Source of the DNA: an uncultured Pseudohongiella sp.
Lineage (GTDB): Bacteria; Pseudomonadota; Gammaproteobacteria; Pseudomonadales; Pseudohongiellaceae
Direction: 5' to 3'
Length of the DNA: 64,000 bases
Assembly (NCBI GenBank): GCA_902537815.1
Contig: CACBCS010000004.1
Location: 34,655-98,654, forward strand
Of this stretch, positions 54,656 through 64,000 are shown piece by piece. Position 1 is the first letter of the stretch, and every line of letters begins with the position of its first letter. A program made the translations under genes and the position numbers. The notes beneath the pieces were generated by a model that made no database searches, was not told the origin of the DNA, and saw nothing but the letters and a program-made list of their open reading frames with translations.

Positions 54656-55558
54656 TTAACGCGGTGCTGAGGTCTGATTAAACAGCCCGGGAAGTTTACC
54701 AGTGGTCATCCCCACACCCAGTAAGACCAGCAAGCACCCCAGCACCGTAAATGCAGTAATGCTCTCCGAGAGGAACAGATACCCCCACATCAGGCTAAAA
54801 AGCGGGATCAGATAGGCGGTCATAATCGTCTGTTCAGAACCGATCCGGGCAATCAGTCTGTAGAACATGAGATAAGCCAGTCCCGTACACCCAATGCCCA
54901 GCGCCGTGACCGCCATCCAGGCGGAATCGCTGGGCATCTCATCCGGCAGTGACTGCATCGAAAATGGCACCAGCAGCACAGAGGAAAACAGCAGACTGCC
55001 GGTAGTAATGGCCAAACCGGATACCGCAGTCAGCCTTCTCGACACGAGGTTAAGAGCCATCCCGTAAAGAAAGCAGGCGCACAACGCTGCGGAAACTGCC
55101 AGCAGTCCGCCCTCTGTAAGATTTATCGCATCAGGGTCGAACACCAGGACGATTACTCCGCTGAAACCCACTGCCATGCCAAACAGCGACATAGAAGAGA
55201 GCCGCTGACCATAGACCGCAAACCCTATCAGAGCGGTAAAAAACGGTACAGTCGCATTCATGATAGACAGCAAGCCAGAACCCATAGAGAGGGCGGCGTA
55301 GGCAAACAAGCAGAACGGCACAGCCATGTTCGTGAGGCTGACCAGGAATATGATGCGCCAGTTAGCGATCAGTTCGCCCCACTTACCGAATACCATGCAA
55401 ATTGGCAGCATGACGATAACCGCAGCGAGCACACGCATCTGTATCAGCAGGAATGGACCGAACTCAGGCGCTGCTATTCGGAGAAACAGAAAAGACGAGC
55501 CCCAGATCGCGGACATCAGAAAGAGCTCGATATAGTTCCGAGAGGCGGCGTTTACCAT
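54656..55558 (-). CDS. EamA/DMT-family exporter
   Basis: A 300-residue, ten-helix membrane protein made of two EamA repeats (SAIWGSSFLFLRIAAPEFGP opening the first; ALCACFLYGMALNLVSRR the second half). DMT exporters move amino acids, nucleosides or other small metabolites. ATG at 55558 is preferred to the frame start at 55609, which would add a non-family stretch. It follows the aminotransferase on the same strand but a terminator separates them. Confidence 0.83.
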   Translation of the reverse strand: MVNAASRNYIELFLMSAIWGSSFLFLRIAAPEFGPFLLIQMRVLAAVIVMLPICMVFGKWGELIANWRIIFLVSLTNMAVPFCLFAYAALSMGSGLLSIMNATVPFFTALIGFAVYGQRLSSMSLFGMAVGFSGVIVLVFDPDAINLTEGGLLAVSAALCACFLYGMALNLVSRRLTAVSGLAITTGSLLFSSVLLVPFSMQSLPDEMPSDSAWMAVTALGIGCTGLAYLMFYRLIARIGSEQTIMTAYLIPLFSLMWGYLFLSESITAFTVLGCLLVLLGVGMTTGKLPGLFNQTSAPR

Positions 55559-55611
55559 AGGATCGCAGTAATTCCGGAATTTTAGAAAAGAAAGTGAGCC
55601 GGCCGACACGT

Positions 55612-55644
55612 TTTAGAAAAATGCCGGGGACTGAATGCCCCGGC
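55612..55644 (-). terminator. Intrinsic terminator after the aminotransferase gene
   Basis: On the minus strand GCCGGGG-CATTCAGT-CCCCGGC (7-bp perfect stem) is followed by ATTTTTCT. It lies seven bases after the aminotransferase stop codon. Confidence 0.85.
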
Positions 55645-55651
55645 TGGCTGC

Positions 55652-56827
55652 TCAATCGTAGACTCGCTCCGCCTCGGCGATCGCCTGGCTGACATCACAG
55701 CGGTGCCCCTGTGCATTCAAGACATTCCCGAGGGCAGAAACGCAGAGATTCACGTTTTTACGATTACTGGCGTAACCCATCAGACCGATCCGCCAAACTT
55801 TTCCGGCCAGAGCACCGAGGCCCGCACCGATTTCCAATCCGTACTCAGTCAGCAGCGCGCGCCGGGCTGTGGCGTCGTCAATTTGTTGAGGAAATGAGAC
55901 AGCGTTTAATTGCGGTAAGCGACTGGCTTCTACCACTACAAAACCCAGACCGAGACTTTCAAGCCCCGCCACCAGCGCAAGATGATTTAAGCGGTGGCGT
56001 TTCCAGGAATCCTCCAAACCTTCTTCCTCAAGGATCACCAGGGATTCGTGCAGCGCATAAAGCGAGTTTACCGGGGCAGTGTGATGATACGACCGCTTCG
56101 CATCCGCTCCCCAGTAACCCATGACCAGATTAGTATCAAGAAACCAGCTCTGGACCCTGTTTTTACGATTGGTAATCTTCGCCGCAGCACGTGGCGAGAA
56201 ACTGACGGGGGATAAGCCGGGGATGCAGGAGAGACATTTTTGCGTCCCGGAATAGATCGCATCTATGCCCCAAGCATCGACTTCGAGAGGAATGCCTGCC
56301 AGCGTAGTGACAGCATCAACAATCGTCAGGCAGTCATACTCGCGAGCGAGGGTACAGAGAGCCTCAGCGTCACTCCGTACACCGGTAGAAGTTTCACTGT
56401 GGACAAAGGCAACCGCCACCGCATCGGGATGTTTCTTTAAAGCATCTTCGAGCTTTTCCGGATCTACAGGCGCACCAAAGTCATCCGTAACCATAACTGC
56501 AATACCGCCACAGCGCTCTACGTTTTCTTTCATACGGCCGCCGAAGACCCCGTTCTGACACACAATCAGCTTTTCGCCCGGCTCAACAAGATTCGCAAAC
56601 ACGCATTCCATGCCGGCAGAGCCCGGCGCTGACACCGGAATCGTCAGCTCATTTGTCGTGCGGAAAACAAACTGCAGCAGAGTTTTGAGCTCATCCATCA
56701 TGCTGATGAAAGCAGGGTCAAGATGACCAATAGTCGGCCGGGAAAGCGCTTCGAGAATTCGCGGATTCACATCGGATGGGCCGGGGCCCATTAGGGTTCT
56801 GGCTGGCGGATGAAAAGAGCTAGTCAT
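55652..56827 (-). CDS. Alanine--glyoxylate / serine--pyruvate-type aminotransferase
   Basis: A 391-residue class V PLP aminotransferase. Landmarks: MGPGPSDVNPRILEAL, VSAPGSAGMECVFANLVEPG, HSETSTGVRSDAEALC, IVDAVTTLAG (cofactor Asp) and YSGTQKCLSCIPG (PLP Lys). It would transfer amino groups from alanine, serine or a related donor to glyoxylate or pyruvate, possibly in glycine or purine breakdown. It stands between the ribosomal operon end and the EamA gene, flanked by terminators. Confidence 0.88.
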   Translation of the reverse strand: MTSSFHPPARTLMGPGPSDVNPRILEALSRPTIGHLDPAFISMMDELKTLLQFVFRTTNELTIPVSAPGSAGMECVFANLVEPGEKLIVCQNGVFGGRMKENVERCGGIAVMVTDDFGAPVDPEKLEDALKKHPDAVAVAFVHSETSTGVRSDAEALCTLAREYDCLTIVDAVTTLAGIPLEVDAWGIDAIYSGTQKCLSCIPGLSPVSFSPRAAAKITNRKNRVQSWFLDTNLVMGYWGADAKRSYHHTAPVNSLYALHESLVILEEEGLEDSWKRHRLNHLALVAGLESLGLGFVVVEASRLPQLNAVSFPQQIDDATARRALLTEYGLEIGAGLGALAGKVWRIGLMGYASNRKNVNLCVSALGNVLNAQGHRCDVSQAIAEAERVYD

Positions 56828-56844
56828 AACAAATCCTGATCAAT

Positions 56845-56899
56845 AAAAAACCCGGTCAACCTTCGGTGTCCATAGTACCGTGAGGAAGATCGGGTTTGT
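56845..56899 (-). terminator. Terminator-like hairpin after rplQ
   Basis: On the minus strand AACCCG (56896 side) and CGGGTT pair, with additional interrupted pairing inside, and the second arm runs straight into TTTTTTATT. This is the expected end of the ribosomal/rpoA operon, about 55 bases after the rplQ stop. Confidence 0.75.
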
Positions 56900-56952
56900 T
56901 TTGCCGGCAAGCGCAGTCCAGATTATTCTCGGCTCAGCGCAGTCCGCCGTGC

Positions 56953-57363
56953 CTATTCTTCTTCAGCAACCGCTGCTTCGTCCTCGTGATCGGCGGTATC
57001 AAGCTGCGGCCGGTCAACCAGCTCGACGTAAGCCATCGGCGCTTTGTCGCCCGGCCGTTCCCCGCACTTGAGGATCCGGATATATCCGCCGGGCCGATTT
57101 GCATAGCGAGGCCCGAGCTCATCGAACAGCTTACCCACTGTCGCTTTGTTGCGGGTCCTGCTGAATGCCAGACGCCGGTTTGCAACGCTGTCGTTCTTGG
57201 CTAGGGTGATTAATGGCTCTGCCACTGAACGCAATTCCTTCGCCTTCACCAGGGTTGTTCTGATGATTTCGTGTTCCACCAGCGAAGCTGTCATGTTTCT
57301 GAACATAGCAGTTCGGTGTGGACTATTGCGATTCAGTTGGCGACCGCTGTGTTGATGTCGCAT
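56953..57363 (-). CDS. rplQ: 50S ribosomal protein L17
   Basis: A 136-residue large-subunit protein ([41 protein letters not shown]). The acidic tail ([12 protein letters not shown]) is a small extension over the usual 127 or so residues. Last gene of the alpha operon, just after rpoA. Confidence 0.97.
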   Translation of the reverse strand: MRHQHSGRQLNRNSPHRTAMFRNMTASLVEHEIIRTTLVKAKELRSVAEPLITLAKNDSVANRRLAFSRTRNKATVGKLFDELGPRYANRPGGYIRILKCGERPGDKAPMAYVELVDRPQLDTADHEDEAAVAEEE

Positions 57364-57395
57364 AACTCTATACCTTTATCTTTTGCGCGCTTGCT

Positions 57396-58403
57396 TCAGG
57401 CAGCACGGTCATCTGTCTTGAGACTGGATGGCGGCCAGTTGTCCAAACGCAGGCCAAGTGATAAGCCGCGAGTAGCCAGAACATCTTTGATCTCAGTCAG
57501 TGATTTCTTGCCAAGGTTCGGCGTCTTCAGCAACTCAACTTCGGTACGCTGAATCAGGTCGCCGATATAGTAAATGTCCTCTGCCTTGAGGCAGTTCGCG
57601 GAGCGAACCGTAAGCTCAAGATCATCAACGGGCCGAAGCAGTATGGGATCAATCTCGTCTTCCCGCTCCTCAGGCTCAGCGATAATCTCGCTTTGCAGAT
57701 CAACAAACACGCTTAACTGGTGCTGCAAAATCGTCGCGGCACGGCGTATGGCCTCTTCAGGGTCTATCGTACCGTCGGTTTCAAGGTTGATAATCAGCTT
57801 ATCAAGATCCGTACGCTGTTCTACCCGGGCATTTTCAACCGAGTAAGAGATACGAACGACCGGGCTGTAGGAAGCGTCAAGCAGTAGTTTGCCGACCGCC
57901 CTAGTTTCCTCTTCGTCACTGGCCCGGCTGTCAGCCGGCGAATAGCCACGGCCTTTGCGCACCAGGATACGCAAGTTCAGCTCGCCGCTACTGTTGAGGT
58001 TAGCAATCACATGATCCGGGTTGATGATCTCCACATCATGATCCAACTCAATATCGCCCGCTGTCACGGCACCAGCGCCTTTTTTACTGAGGTTCAGAAT
58101 GGCTTCGTCACGGTTATTCAGAACAACTGCCAGCCCTTTCAGGTTCAGCAGGATTTCAATGACGTCTTCGCGAACACCTTCAATAGTGCTGTACTCATGC
58201 ACGACACCGTCAATTTCAACCTCTTCAACCGCGCAACCCGGCATTGATGACAGCAGAATCCGACGTAGTGCATTACCCAGTGTATGGCCAAAGCCACGCT
58301 CAAGGGGTTCCAGCACCACTTTGGAGTGACACTTGTCGAACTCATCAACCTGTATCACTTGCGGTGTTAGAAAATCAGATAAAGAAATTTGCATGTAATC
58401 CAC
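57396..58403 (-). CDS. rpoA: RNA polymerase alpha subunit
   Basis: A 335-residue subunit: N-terminal assembly domain ([25 protein letters not shown]) and a C-terminal domain ([45 protein letters not shown]) that binds UP elements and activators, joined by an acidic linker. Length is standard for gammaproteobacteria. Confidence 0.98.
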   Translation of the reverse strand: MDYMQISLSDFLTPQVIQVDEFDKCHSKVVLEPLERGFGHTLGNALRRILLSSMPGCAVEEVEIDGVVHEYSTIEGVREDVIEILLNLKGLAVVLNNRDEAILNLSKKGAGAVTAGDIELDHDVEIINPDHVIANLNSSGELNLRILVRKGRGYSPADSRASDEEETRAVGKLLLDASYSPVVRISYSVENARVEQRTDLDKLIINLETDGTIDPEEAIRRAATILQHQLSVFVDLQSEIIAEPEEREDEIDPILLRPVDDLELTVRSANCLKAEDIYYIGDLIQRTEVELLKTPNLGKKSLTEIKDVLATRGLSLGLRLDNWPPSSLKTDDRAA

Positions 58404-58421
58404 CCTTTCTGTGTTTGGACA

Positions 58422-59042
58422 CTACTTGGAATAAAGCTCAACGATCAGATTTTCATTGATCTCTGAAGGCAGATCCGCGCGATCGGGCTTGCGTGTGAAT
58501 TGACCTTCGAGCTTTGACATGTCGACAGATACCCAGTCAATGTCGCTTCGCTGTGCGGCAAGCTCCAGCGCGGACTTGATTCGTAACTGCTGCTTTGCCT
58601 TCTCGCGGATCGAGACGACGTCACCTTCACTGATCTGATAGGAAGGTACGTTGACAACTGACCCATTCACGAGGATGGACTTGTGTGATACCAACTGTCG
58701 CGCTTCGGAGCGAGTCGAGCCAAACCCCATGCGATAGACGACGTTGTCCAAACGGCATTCCAGCAACTGCAGCAGATTCTCACCGGTAGCGCCCTTCAGA
58801 CGAGCCGCCTCTTTGTAGTAGCTGCGAAACTGCTTTTCCAGAACGCCGTAGGTTCTCCGAACCTTCTGTTTTTCACGCAGCTGCACGCCATAGTCCGACA
58901 GTCGACCGCGGCGTTGACCGTGCTGACCGGGGATGGTTTCAACCTTGCACTTGCTGTCAATCGGGCGCACACCGCTTTTCAGAAAGAGGTCAGTGCCTTC
59001 TCTACGAGCCAGTTTGCATTTGGGGCCTAAATAACGGGCCAT
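58422..59042 (-). CDS. rpsD: 30S ribosomal protein S4
   Basis: A 206-residue primary 16S rRNA-binding protein ([23 protein letters not shown]4 RNA-binding domain [22 protein letters not shown]). In E. coli it also represses the alpha operon. Between rpsK and rpoA in the normal order. Confidence 0.98.
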   Translation of the reverse strand: MARYLGPKCKLARREGTDLFLKSGVRPIDSKCKVETIPGQHGQRRGRLSDYGVQLREKQKVRRTYGVLEKQFRSYYKEAARLKGATGENLLQLLECRLDNVVYRMGFGSTRSEARQLVSHKSILVNGSVVNVPSYQISEGDVVSIREKAKQQLRIKSALELAAQRSDIDWVSVDMSKLEGQFTRKPDRADLPSEINENLIVELYSK

Positions 59043-59057
59043 ACTATTTCTCCTAGT

Positions 59058-59447
59058 CTAGACGCGCCGCTTCTTGGGCGGTCGGCAACCATTGTGGGGA
59101 ATCGGGGTCACATCTGTGATATTGCCAATCTTCAATCCACAGCCATTCAGAGCTCTGACCGCAGACTCGCGGCCAGGACCCGGTCCGTTTACCTTGACGT
59201 CAAGGTTCTTTAGACCATAGGACTCGATCGCCGCCTTTCCCGCTTTCTCAGCAGCAACCTGCGCGGCGAATGGAGTTGACTTTCGTGAGCCTCGGAAGCC
59301 AGATCCACCGGCCGTGGCCCAGGAAAGGGCATTTCCCTGACGATCAGTAATCGTAATGATCGTGTTGTTGAATGAAGCATGGATAAACGCGATGCCGTCT
59401 ATGACGGTAGAGCGTGCTTTCTTCTTGCCTGATTTAGCTGTAGCCAT
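59058..59447 (-). CDS. rpsK: 30S ribosomal protein S11
   Basis: A 129-residue platform protein ([37 protein letters not shown], ending [10 protein letters not shown]). ATG at 59447 ([10 protein letters not shown]) gives the family length; the frame is open to 59468 but that adds non-family residues. Confidence 0.98.
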   Translation of the reverse strand: MATAKSGKKKARSTVIDGIAFIHASFNNTIITITDRQGNALSWATAGGSGFRGSRKSTPFAAQVAAEKAGKAAIESYGLKNLDVKVNGPGPGRESAVRALNGCGLKIGNITDVTPIPHNGCRPPKKRRV

Positions 59448-59512
59448 CTTAGTTACCAGGTACTCCACTACTATTCATTGGAGTATCTCTATCCTTTCTC
59501 TGAAAGTTAGTG

Positions 59513-59869
59513 TTACTTACGTATTGGTTTACGGGGGCCTTTTCGGGTACGTGCATTTGTCTTCGTGCGCTGCCCCCGGACAGGAAGGTTCCGACGGTGA
59601 CGGATACCTCGGTTGCAGCCAAGGTCCATGAGTCGCTTGATATTCATGGAAATCTCTCGGCGCAGATCGCCTTCAGTAGAGAGCTTAGCGACTTCCGCGC
59701 GGACATCATCCAACTGTTCAGGGCTCAATTCAGCCGTTTTCGTAGCAGGTGCAATGCCTGTGGCGTCACAGATTTGCTGCGCTTTCGTTGGACCAATACC
59801 GAAAACATATCGAAGTGAAATCACGATATGCTTGTTGTCTGGTATGTTAACCCCGGCAATACGTGCCAT
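59513..59869 (-). CDS. rpsM: 30S ribosomal protein S13
   Basis: A 118-residue small-subunit head protein ([26 protein letters not shown]-terminal [21 protein letters not shown]). Starts 28 bases after rpmJ. Confidence 0.98.
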   Translation of the reverse strand: MARIAGVNIPDNKHIVISLRYVFGIGPTKAQQICDATGIAPATKTAELSPEQLDDVRAEVAKLSTEGDLRREISMNIKRLMDLGCNRGIRHRRNLPVRGQRTKTNARTRKGPRKPIRK

Positions 59870-59897
59870 AGATCTACTCCGTTCCTATTTTCTCTGC

Positions 59898-60014
59898 TTA
59901 ACCCTGACGCTGCTTGTGTCGAGGCTCCGCACTACAAATCACTCGAACCGAACCGTTACGCTTGATCACCTTACAGTTACGGCAAATTTTCTTTACTGAT
60001 GCGCGTACTTTCAT
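59898..60014 (-). CDS. rpmJ: 50S ribosomal protein L36
   Basis: A 38-residue zinc-ribbon protein starting [15 protein letters not shown] and ending EPRHKQRQG. The zinc ligands Cys11, Cys14, Cys27 and a following His are present, so this is the zinc-dependent form. It is too short for most ORF cut-offs but its position between secY and rpsM is the normal one. Confidence 0.96.
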   Translation of the reverse strand: MKVRASVKKICRNCKVIKRNGSVRVICSAEPRHKQRQG

Positions 60015-60073
60015 TTCTAACCTCCATTCAAACACGCCAGGCGCGCCTGAGTTCCGAACACTGTATCCCAGCT

Positions 60074-61399
60074 TTAAATACCGCTACGCCCGTAATTCCC
60101 CAACTTAGACTTCTTCATCAGGGAATCATACTGATGCGACATCAGGTGAGACTGCACCTGAGACCAGAAGTCCATGGTTACCACGACCGATATCAATAGT
60201 GCCGTTCCGCCCAGATTAAAGGGCACATTCGCGAGCATCTGCATGAAATTTGGCAACAGACAAACCAGGGTGATGTATACCGCACCGAACATCGTCAGGC
60301 GGGTGATAACGCCGTCGATGTACTTTGCTGTCTGCTCCCCGGGGCGAATCCCGGGAATAAATGCGCCCGACCTCTTCAGGTTTTCTGCCACATCACGCGG
60401 ATTGAACACCAGCGCGGTATAGAAAAAGCAGAAGAAAATGATCATGGCGCTGAAAATGATGATGTACAAAGGCTGACCCGGTCCAATCAGCAGCGCCAGG
60501 TCTTGCAGCCACTCAGCGCCTTCGGACTGGCCAAACCACTGGCCGAGAGAGGCCGGAAACAACAGAATGCTGCTGGCAAAAATCGCAGGAATCACACCGG
60601 CCATGTTTATTTTAAGCGGCAGGTGGCTGGCCTGGGCCTGATACATCCGCCGCCCCTGCTGACGTTTCGCATAGTTCACAGTAATACGCCGCTGCCCACG
60701 TTCAACATAAATGATGCAGGCGACCACCCCGATCGCAATCAGCCCAACGACCAAAAGTAATACGCCGCTGATCTGACCTTCATAAGCCTGAGTGAGCGAA
60801 GTCCCTACTGCGGCAGGAAAGCCAGCAACGATCCCGGCAAAGATCAGCATCGAAATCCCATTGCCGATACCTTTTTCCGTGATCTGCTCGCCCAACCACA
60901 TCAGAAACATCGCGCCGGTCACCAAGGAGATAATTGCGGTCAGATTGAATGCAATGCCAGGGCTGTAGGCCATGGGCGCCAGTAAGCCAACCGTCATACC
61001 CGTGCCCTGTACGGTGGCCAGAACCAGAGCACCATACCGGGTGTATTGCGTAATCTTCCTTCGTCCTGATTCGCCTTCCTTCTTCAGCTGGTCGAGCTGC
61101 GGACTCACCGCTGTCAGCAACTGCATGATAATGGAAGCGGAAATATAGGGCATGATGCCCAGCGCAACGATACTCATGCGTTCAAGAGCGCCACCCGAAA
61201 ACATGTTGAACAGGTCTGCAAACGTACCCTCATTCTGATTAAAGAAGGCCTGCAGTTGAAGGGGATCAATCCCCGGAACCGGAATATGAGTCCCGATGCG
61301 GTATACAAAAATCGCGAACAGCAGAAACATCAGGCGCGACTTCAACTCGCCGAGCCCCGCGCCGATGTTTTCTGGATTGATGTTTGGTTTGTTCGCCAT
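60074..61399 (-). CDS. secY: Protein translocase subunit SecY
   Basis: A 441-residue, ten-helix channel protein of the Sec translocon ([61 protein letters not shown]). It receives unfolded proteins from SecA or the ribosome. Normal operon place between rplO and rpmJ. Confidence 0.98.
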   Translation of the reverse strand: MANKPNINPENIGAGLGELKSRLMFLLFAIFVYRIGTHIPVPGIDPLQLQAFFNQNEGTFADLFNMFSGGALERMSIVALGIMPYISASIIMQLLTAVSPQLDQLKKEGESGRRKITQYTRYGALVLATVQGTGMTVGLLAPMAYSPGIAFNLTAIISLVTGAMFLMWLGEQITEKGIGNGISMLIFAGIVAGFPAAVGTSLTQAYEGQISGVLLLVVGLIAIGVVACIIYVERGQRRITVNYAKRQQGRRMYQAQASHLPLKINMAGVIPAIFASSILLFPASLGQWFGQSEGAEWLQDLALLIGPGQPLYIIIFSAMIIFFCFFYTALVFNPRDVAENLKRSGAFIPGIRPGEQTAKYIDGVITRLTMFGAVYITLVCLLPNFMQMLANVPFNLGGTALLISVVVTMDFWSQVQSHLMSHQYDSLMKKSKLGNYGRSGI

Positions 61400-61451
61400 C
61401 TCAGTTACTTGATTTTAATTTCGCTTTATCTTCCCGGGCCAGTGACCGCGA

Positions 61452-61955
61452 TTACGCACCTGCTGATTCAGTGGGCGCAGTCGCTGCTTTCTTGGTCAGT
61501 TTGACGGGCTTCTCCTCGACAAACTCGGCCACACTGCCGCCGGCTTTTTCAATCGCCTCTTTCGCGCCTTTACTGACACGAACACCCTCGACACTCAGCT
61601 TCCGTGTCACTTCGCCGGAGAGCATCACCTTGACGCGTTTGATCGACGCGTTGATCAAACCCGCCTTCCGCAGGGTTTCCAGGTTGACAGTTTCCCCTCC
61701 AACCTTGTTCAGCTCTGCACTTCGAATCTCTGCTGTAACGCGACCGATGCGAGACGAGAAACCATACTTAGGCAGACGCATTTGCAGAGGCATTTGTCCG
61801 CCTTCAAAACCCGGACGCACCGTCCCGCCACTTCGGGATTTTTGTCCCTTATGTCCGGTACCGCAGGTTTTTCCCCAGCCAGAGCCGATGCCGCGACCGA
61901 CGCGCTTTTTCGCTTTCGTGCTGCCTGCTGCAGGACTCAAATTATTCAGTTGCAT
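61452..61955 (-). CDS. rplO: 50S ribosomal protein L15
   Basis: A 167-residue protein ([42 protein letters not shown]). It is longer than the usual 144 because of a C-terminal tail rich in Lys, Ala and Thr ([16 protein letters not shown]). Confidence 0.97.
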   Translation of the reverse strand: MQLNNLSPAAGSTKAKKRVGRGIGSGWGKTCGTGHKGQKSRSGGTVRPGFEGGQMPLQMRLPKYGFSSRIGRVTAEIRSAELNKVGGETVNLETLRKAGLINASIKRVKVMLSGEVTRKLSVEGVRVSKGAKEAIEKAGGSVAEFVEEKPVKLTKKAATAPTESAGA

Positions 61956-61980
61956 AGCTATTACCTAGTTTCCTGTTTGC

Positions 61981-62166
61981 TTATTCCACGGCCAGCATAT
62001 AGCTGATCTTGTTGATCATGCCGCGAACAGCTGGCGTGTCTTCCACTTCTACAGTTTGATGCATACGGCGCAAGCCGAGGCCTTGCAAGCACAGCTTGTG
62101 CTTGGGCAGTGAGCCGATTGGGCTTCGAACGAGCGTTACTTTGACTATCTCTTTAGTTTTGGCCAT
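61981..62166 (-). CDS. rpmD: 50S ribosomal protein L30
   Basis: A 61-residue protein ([34 protein letters not shown]), normal length and operon position. Confidence 0.97.
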   Translation of the reverse strand: MAKTKEIVKVTLVRSPIGSLPKHKLCLQGLGLRRMHQTVEVEDTPAVRGMINKISYMLAVE

Positions 62167-62216
62167 CGTCGTCTACTACTGTCTGTGTCAATAATCGTGT
62201 GTCGCTTCGCCGACTG

Positions 62217-62726
62217 TTAGCCGACCAGCTCTTCTACCGTCTTACCGCGCTTTGCAGCAATATCTTCCGGAGCGCGCATGTCCCTCAGGCCTTTAAAAGT
62301 GGCGTAAACCACGTTAACCGGATTGGTCGAGCCGTAGCACTTCGCCAGAACATTCTGCACTCCCGCCAGTTCCAGGATCGCCCGCATGGCACCACCAGCA
62401 ATAACGCCCGTACCTTCCGAGGCAGGCTGCATATAGACCTTAGAGGCACCGTGTCGCGCTTTGATCGGATACTGCAGCGTGTGGCCATCGAGGCCCACGG
62501 TAATCATGTTGCGCCGGGCCGATTCCATCGCCTTCTGAATCGCCAGGGGTACCTCGCGGGCCTTACCGCGACCGAATCCTACCCGACCATTACCGTCACC
62601 AACCGCTGTGAGTGCAGTGAAGCCGAAGATCCGACCGCCTTTGACCACTTTTGCTACGCGGTTAACCTGAATGAGCTTCTCCTGCAGGCCCTCTTCGTTT
62701 TTTCCTGGCTCGTCTTTGAATGCCAT
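62217..62726 (-). CDS. rpsE: 30S ribosomal protein S5
   Basis: A 169-residue protein ([44 protein letters not shown]), a fidelity-related S5-domain protein. Normal position between rplR and rpmD. Confidence 0.98.
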   Translation of the reverse strand: MAFKDEPGKNEEGLQEKLIQVNRVAKVVKGGRIFGFTALTAVGDGNGRVGFGRGKAREVPLAIQKAMESARRNMITVGLDGHTLQYPIKARHGASKVYMQPASEGTGVIAGGAMRAILELAGVQNVLAKCYGSTNPVNVVYATFKGLRDMRAPEDIAAKRGKTVEELVG

Positions 62727-62750
62727 ATTAAAAACCTTTAGTTAAATTCT

Positions 62751-63101
62751 TTAGAACTGTAAGCCGCCTTCACGGGCTGCGTCGGCAAGCGCCTTAACGC
62801 GACCGTGATAGGCATAGCCAGACCGGTCAAATGCCACACTCTCAACACCAGCAGCTTTCGCCCGCTCCGCGATCATTTTGCCAACCTTACCGGCGGCATC
62901 CACGTTCCCAGTTGCCCCTGCGCGATTGTCTTTCTCGACGGTAGACGCACTGGCGAGCACTTTGCCTCCTTCCGGAGAAATCACCTGGGCATAAATATGT
63001 CGGGGCGAGCGGAACACGCAAAGGCGGTTCATCCGCAGCTCGCTGATTTTGGCTCTCGCTCGTTTGGCGCGACGTAGCCGCGCCCCTTTCTTGACGTTCA
63101 T
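62751..63101 (-). CDS. rplR: 50S ribosomal protein L18
   Basis: A 116-residue 5S rRNA-binding protein. ATG at 63101 ([19 protein letters not shown]) gives the family length; the open frame to 63149 adds a basic non-family stretch overlapping rplF. C-terminus [25 protein letters not shown] is conserved. Confidence 0.97.
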   Translation of the reverse strand: MNVKKGARLRRAKRARAKISELRMNRLCVFRSPRHIYAQVISPEGGKVLASASTVEKDNRAGATGNVDAAGKVGKMIAERAKAAGVESVAFDRSGYAYHGRVKALADAAREGGLQF

Positions 63102-63111
63102 AGCCTTAACC

Positions 63112-63645
63112 CTATTTCTTCTTCGCTTCTTTGCGATACACACGCTCATCGGCGTAACGAATACCCTTGCCCTTGTATGGCTCAGGAGGACGAAACTCTC
63201 TGATCTCTGCTGCTACTTGACCCACTAGTTGCTTGTCTGCACCTGAGATCACGATTTCGGTCTGTGACGGAGTCTCTGCGGTTACGCCCTCAGGGAGTGC
63301 ATAATCGATTGGGTGCGAATAACCCACCGTCAGATTGACTGTTTTTCCTTGCGCCTTAGCGCGATAGCCGACACCCTGGAGCTCAAGCTTGCGCTGAAAC
63401 CCCTCGCTTACACCCACAACCATGTTGTTGATGAGTGAACGAAAAGTTCCAGCCAGCGCGCCGGCTTGGCGAGATTCATCTTTCGCTGAAACTTTCAGCG
63501 CATCACCATCCTGTGCAACCCCAACCAACTCATGCAGGTCAAGCTGCAGATTCCCTTTGCTACCTTTTACCGAAATTACAGAATCCGACAGAGTGGCTTC
63601 CACACCCTTAGGGATCTCTACCGGAGCATTTGCTATTCTCGACAT
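63112..63645 (-). CDS. rplF: 50S ribosomal protein L6
   Basis: A 177-residue protein ([19 protein letters not shown]-terminal [25 protein letters not shown]). Normal length. Confidence 0.98.
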   Translation of the reverse strand: MSRIANAPVEIPKGVEATLSDSVISVKGSKGNLQLDLHELVGVAQDGDALKVSAKDESRQAGALAGTFRSLINNMVVGVSEGFQRKLELQGVGYRAKAQGKTVNLTVGYSHPIDYALPEGVTAETPSQTEIVISGADKQLVGQVAAEIREFRPPEPYKGKGIRYADERVYRKEAKKK

Positions 63646-63683
63646 CGTTGCGTCACTCTATTACTAGTTATCCAAGCTTTCGC

Positions 63684-64000
63684 TTAGAACACAGTGCAAA
63701 GCACCTCACCACCAATACCGGCAGCGGCTGCCTGCTTATCAGTCATCAATCCTTTATTCGTTGACAGTATGGCAATACCCAATCCTGCCCGATTTTTGGG
63801 AATGTCTTCTGCGCCCTTGTAGTTGCGCAGGCCGGGGCGGCTCACTCGCTTGATTTCTTCAATGACCGGCTTGCCGCGAAAATATTTCAGACCGACGTTA
63901 AGCACTTGCTTGCCAGCCACTTCCTGCACCGAGAACCCGTTAATGTAGCCCTCGGATTCAAGAACTTTGCTCATTGCCACCTTAATCTTAGAAGAAGGGC
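63684..64000 (-). CDS. rpsH: 30S ribosomal protein S8 (5' end beyond window)
   Basis: The window shows the C-terminal part, including [18 protein letters not shown] and ending GGEVLCTVF; the first 20-odd codons lie past 64000. An internal GTG at 63980 is not the true start. Confidence 0.96.
   Translation of the reverse strand, partial: PSSKIKVAMSKVLESEGYINGFSVQEVAGKQVLNVGLKYFRGKPVIEEIKRVSRPGLRNYKGAEDIPKNRAGLGIAILSTNKGLMTDKQAAAAGIGGEVLCTVF

Noticed and set aside
1..64000. tRNA, rRNA, CRISPR, insertion sequence or prophage content
   Set aside because: No cloverleaf with a T-loop signature, spaced repeats, transposase or integrase sequence was recognised on reading both strands; this was by eye and a covariance or repeat search would be firmer.

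Overview
The window looks like a chromosomal segment of a free-living, aerobic, probably marine gammaproteobacterium. The main evidence is the order of the spc/alpha ribosomal operons (rpsH-rplF-rplR-rpsE-rpmD-rplO-secY-rpmJ-rpsM-rpsK-rpsD-rpoA-rplQ), the zinc-binding form of RpmJ, an AST-type arginine catabolic operon, and numerous TonB, Tat and periplasmic enzymes. Genus cannot be set from sequence reading alone. No rRNA, tRNA, CRISPR array, insertion sequence or prophage was recognised; the region is dense and mostly metabolic.

Layout. 1-9.6 kb: a broken VOC-family gene, an exported phosphatase-like protein, the plus-strand cobalt/nickel exporter dmeF, then a minus-strand run (phytanoyl-CoA dioxygenase-like protein, ModF-like ABC ATPase, formyltransferase, exported metallo-beta-lactamase-fold hydrolase, ACT protein, penicillin acylase). 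9.9-15 kb: NTF2-like protein, thiolase, isoprenylcysteine-type methyltransferase, and a btuB-type TonB receptor preceded by a clear cobalamin riboswitch with its own promoter. 15.4-19 kb: a prolyl oligopeptidase lipoprotein split by a one-base frameshift, a second PhyH-like protein, and a glutathione S-transferase lacking a normal start codon. 19.1-25.7 kb: TPR protein-soxC-cytochrome c, a 55-residue membrane microprotein, an OFA-family transporter, and an isopenicillin-N-synthase-like dioxygenase. 25.7-28 kb: a minus-strand set encoding a SelW-like selenoprotein (in-frame UGA), uridine kinase and a nucleoside transporter. 28-35.4 kb: alkaline phosphatase, astCADB (no astE) and a divergent Lrp/AsnC regulator. 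35.7-47.3 kb: FMN 2-hydroxyacid dehydrogenase, MHS transporter, a DUF2214-type protein, an exported methyltransferase, a SorAB-type sulfite dehydrogenase pair, SRPBCC protein, a decayed alpha/beta hydrolase, NhaC and a TolB-propeller/PHP hydrolase. 47.5-56.8 kb: divergent glpD/glpK, histidine phosphatase, lspA, PQQ enzyme, EamA exporter and an alanine-glyoxylate-type aminotransferase. 56.9-64 kb: the ribosomal operon, entering from the right edge with rpsH truncated.

How it fits together. The gene content suggests a heterotroph using amino acids (ast), nucleosides (nupC-udk), glycerol phosphate (glpD/glpK), hydroxyacids and phosphate esters (phoA), with two separate molybdenum sulfite-oxidation modules (20.8-22.6 and 39.7-41.4 kb) each paired with a small c-type cytochrome. 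B12 uptake is under riboswitch control.

Most notable points: the UGA-containing SelW gene at 27685-27906, which would be missed or called a fragment by standard annotation; the cobalamin riboswitch; the microprotein at 22776; and a set of damaged genes (two single-base gains in the VOC gene, one in the prolyl oligopeptidase, an apparent deletion of the catalytic serine segment in the alpha/beta hydrolase), some of which may be sequencing errors.
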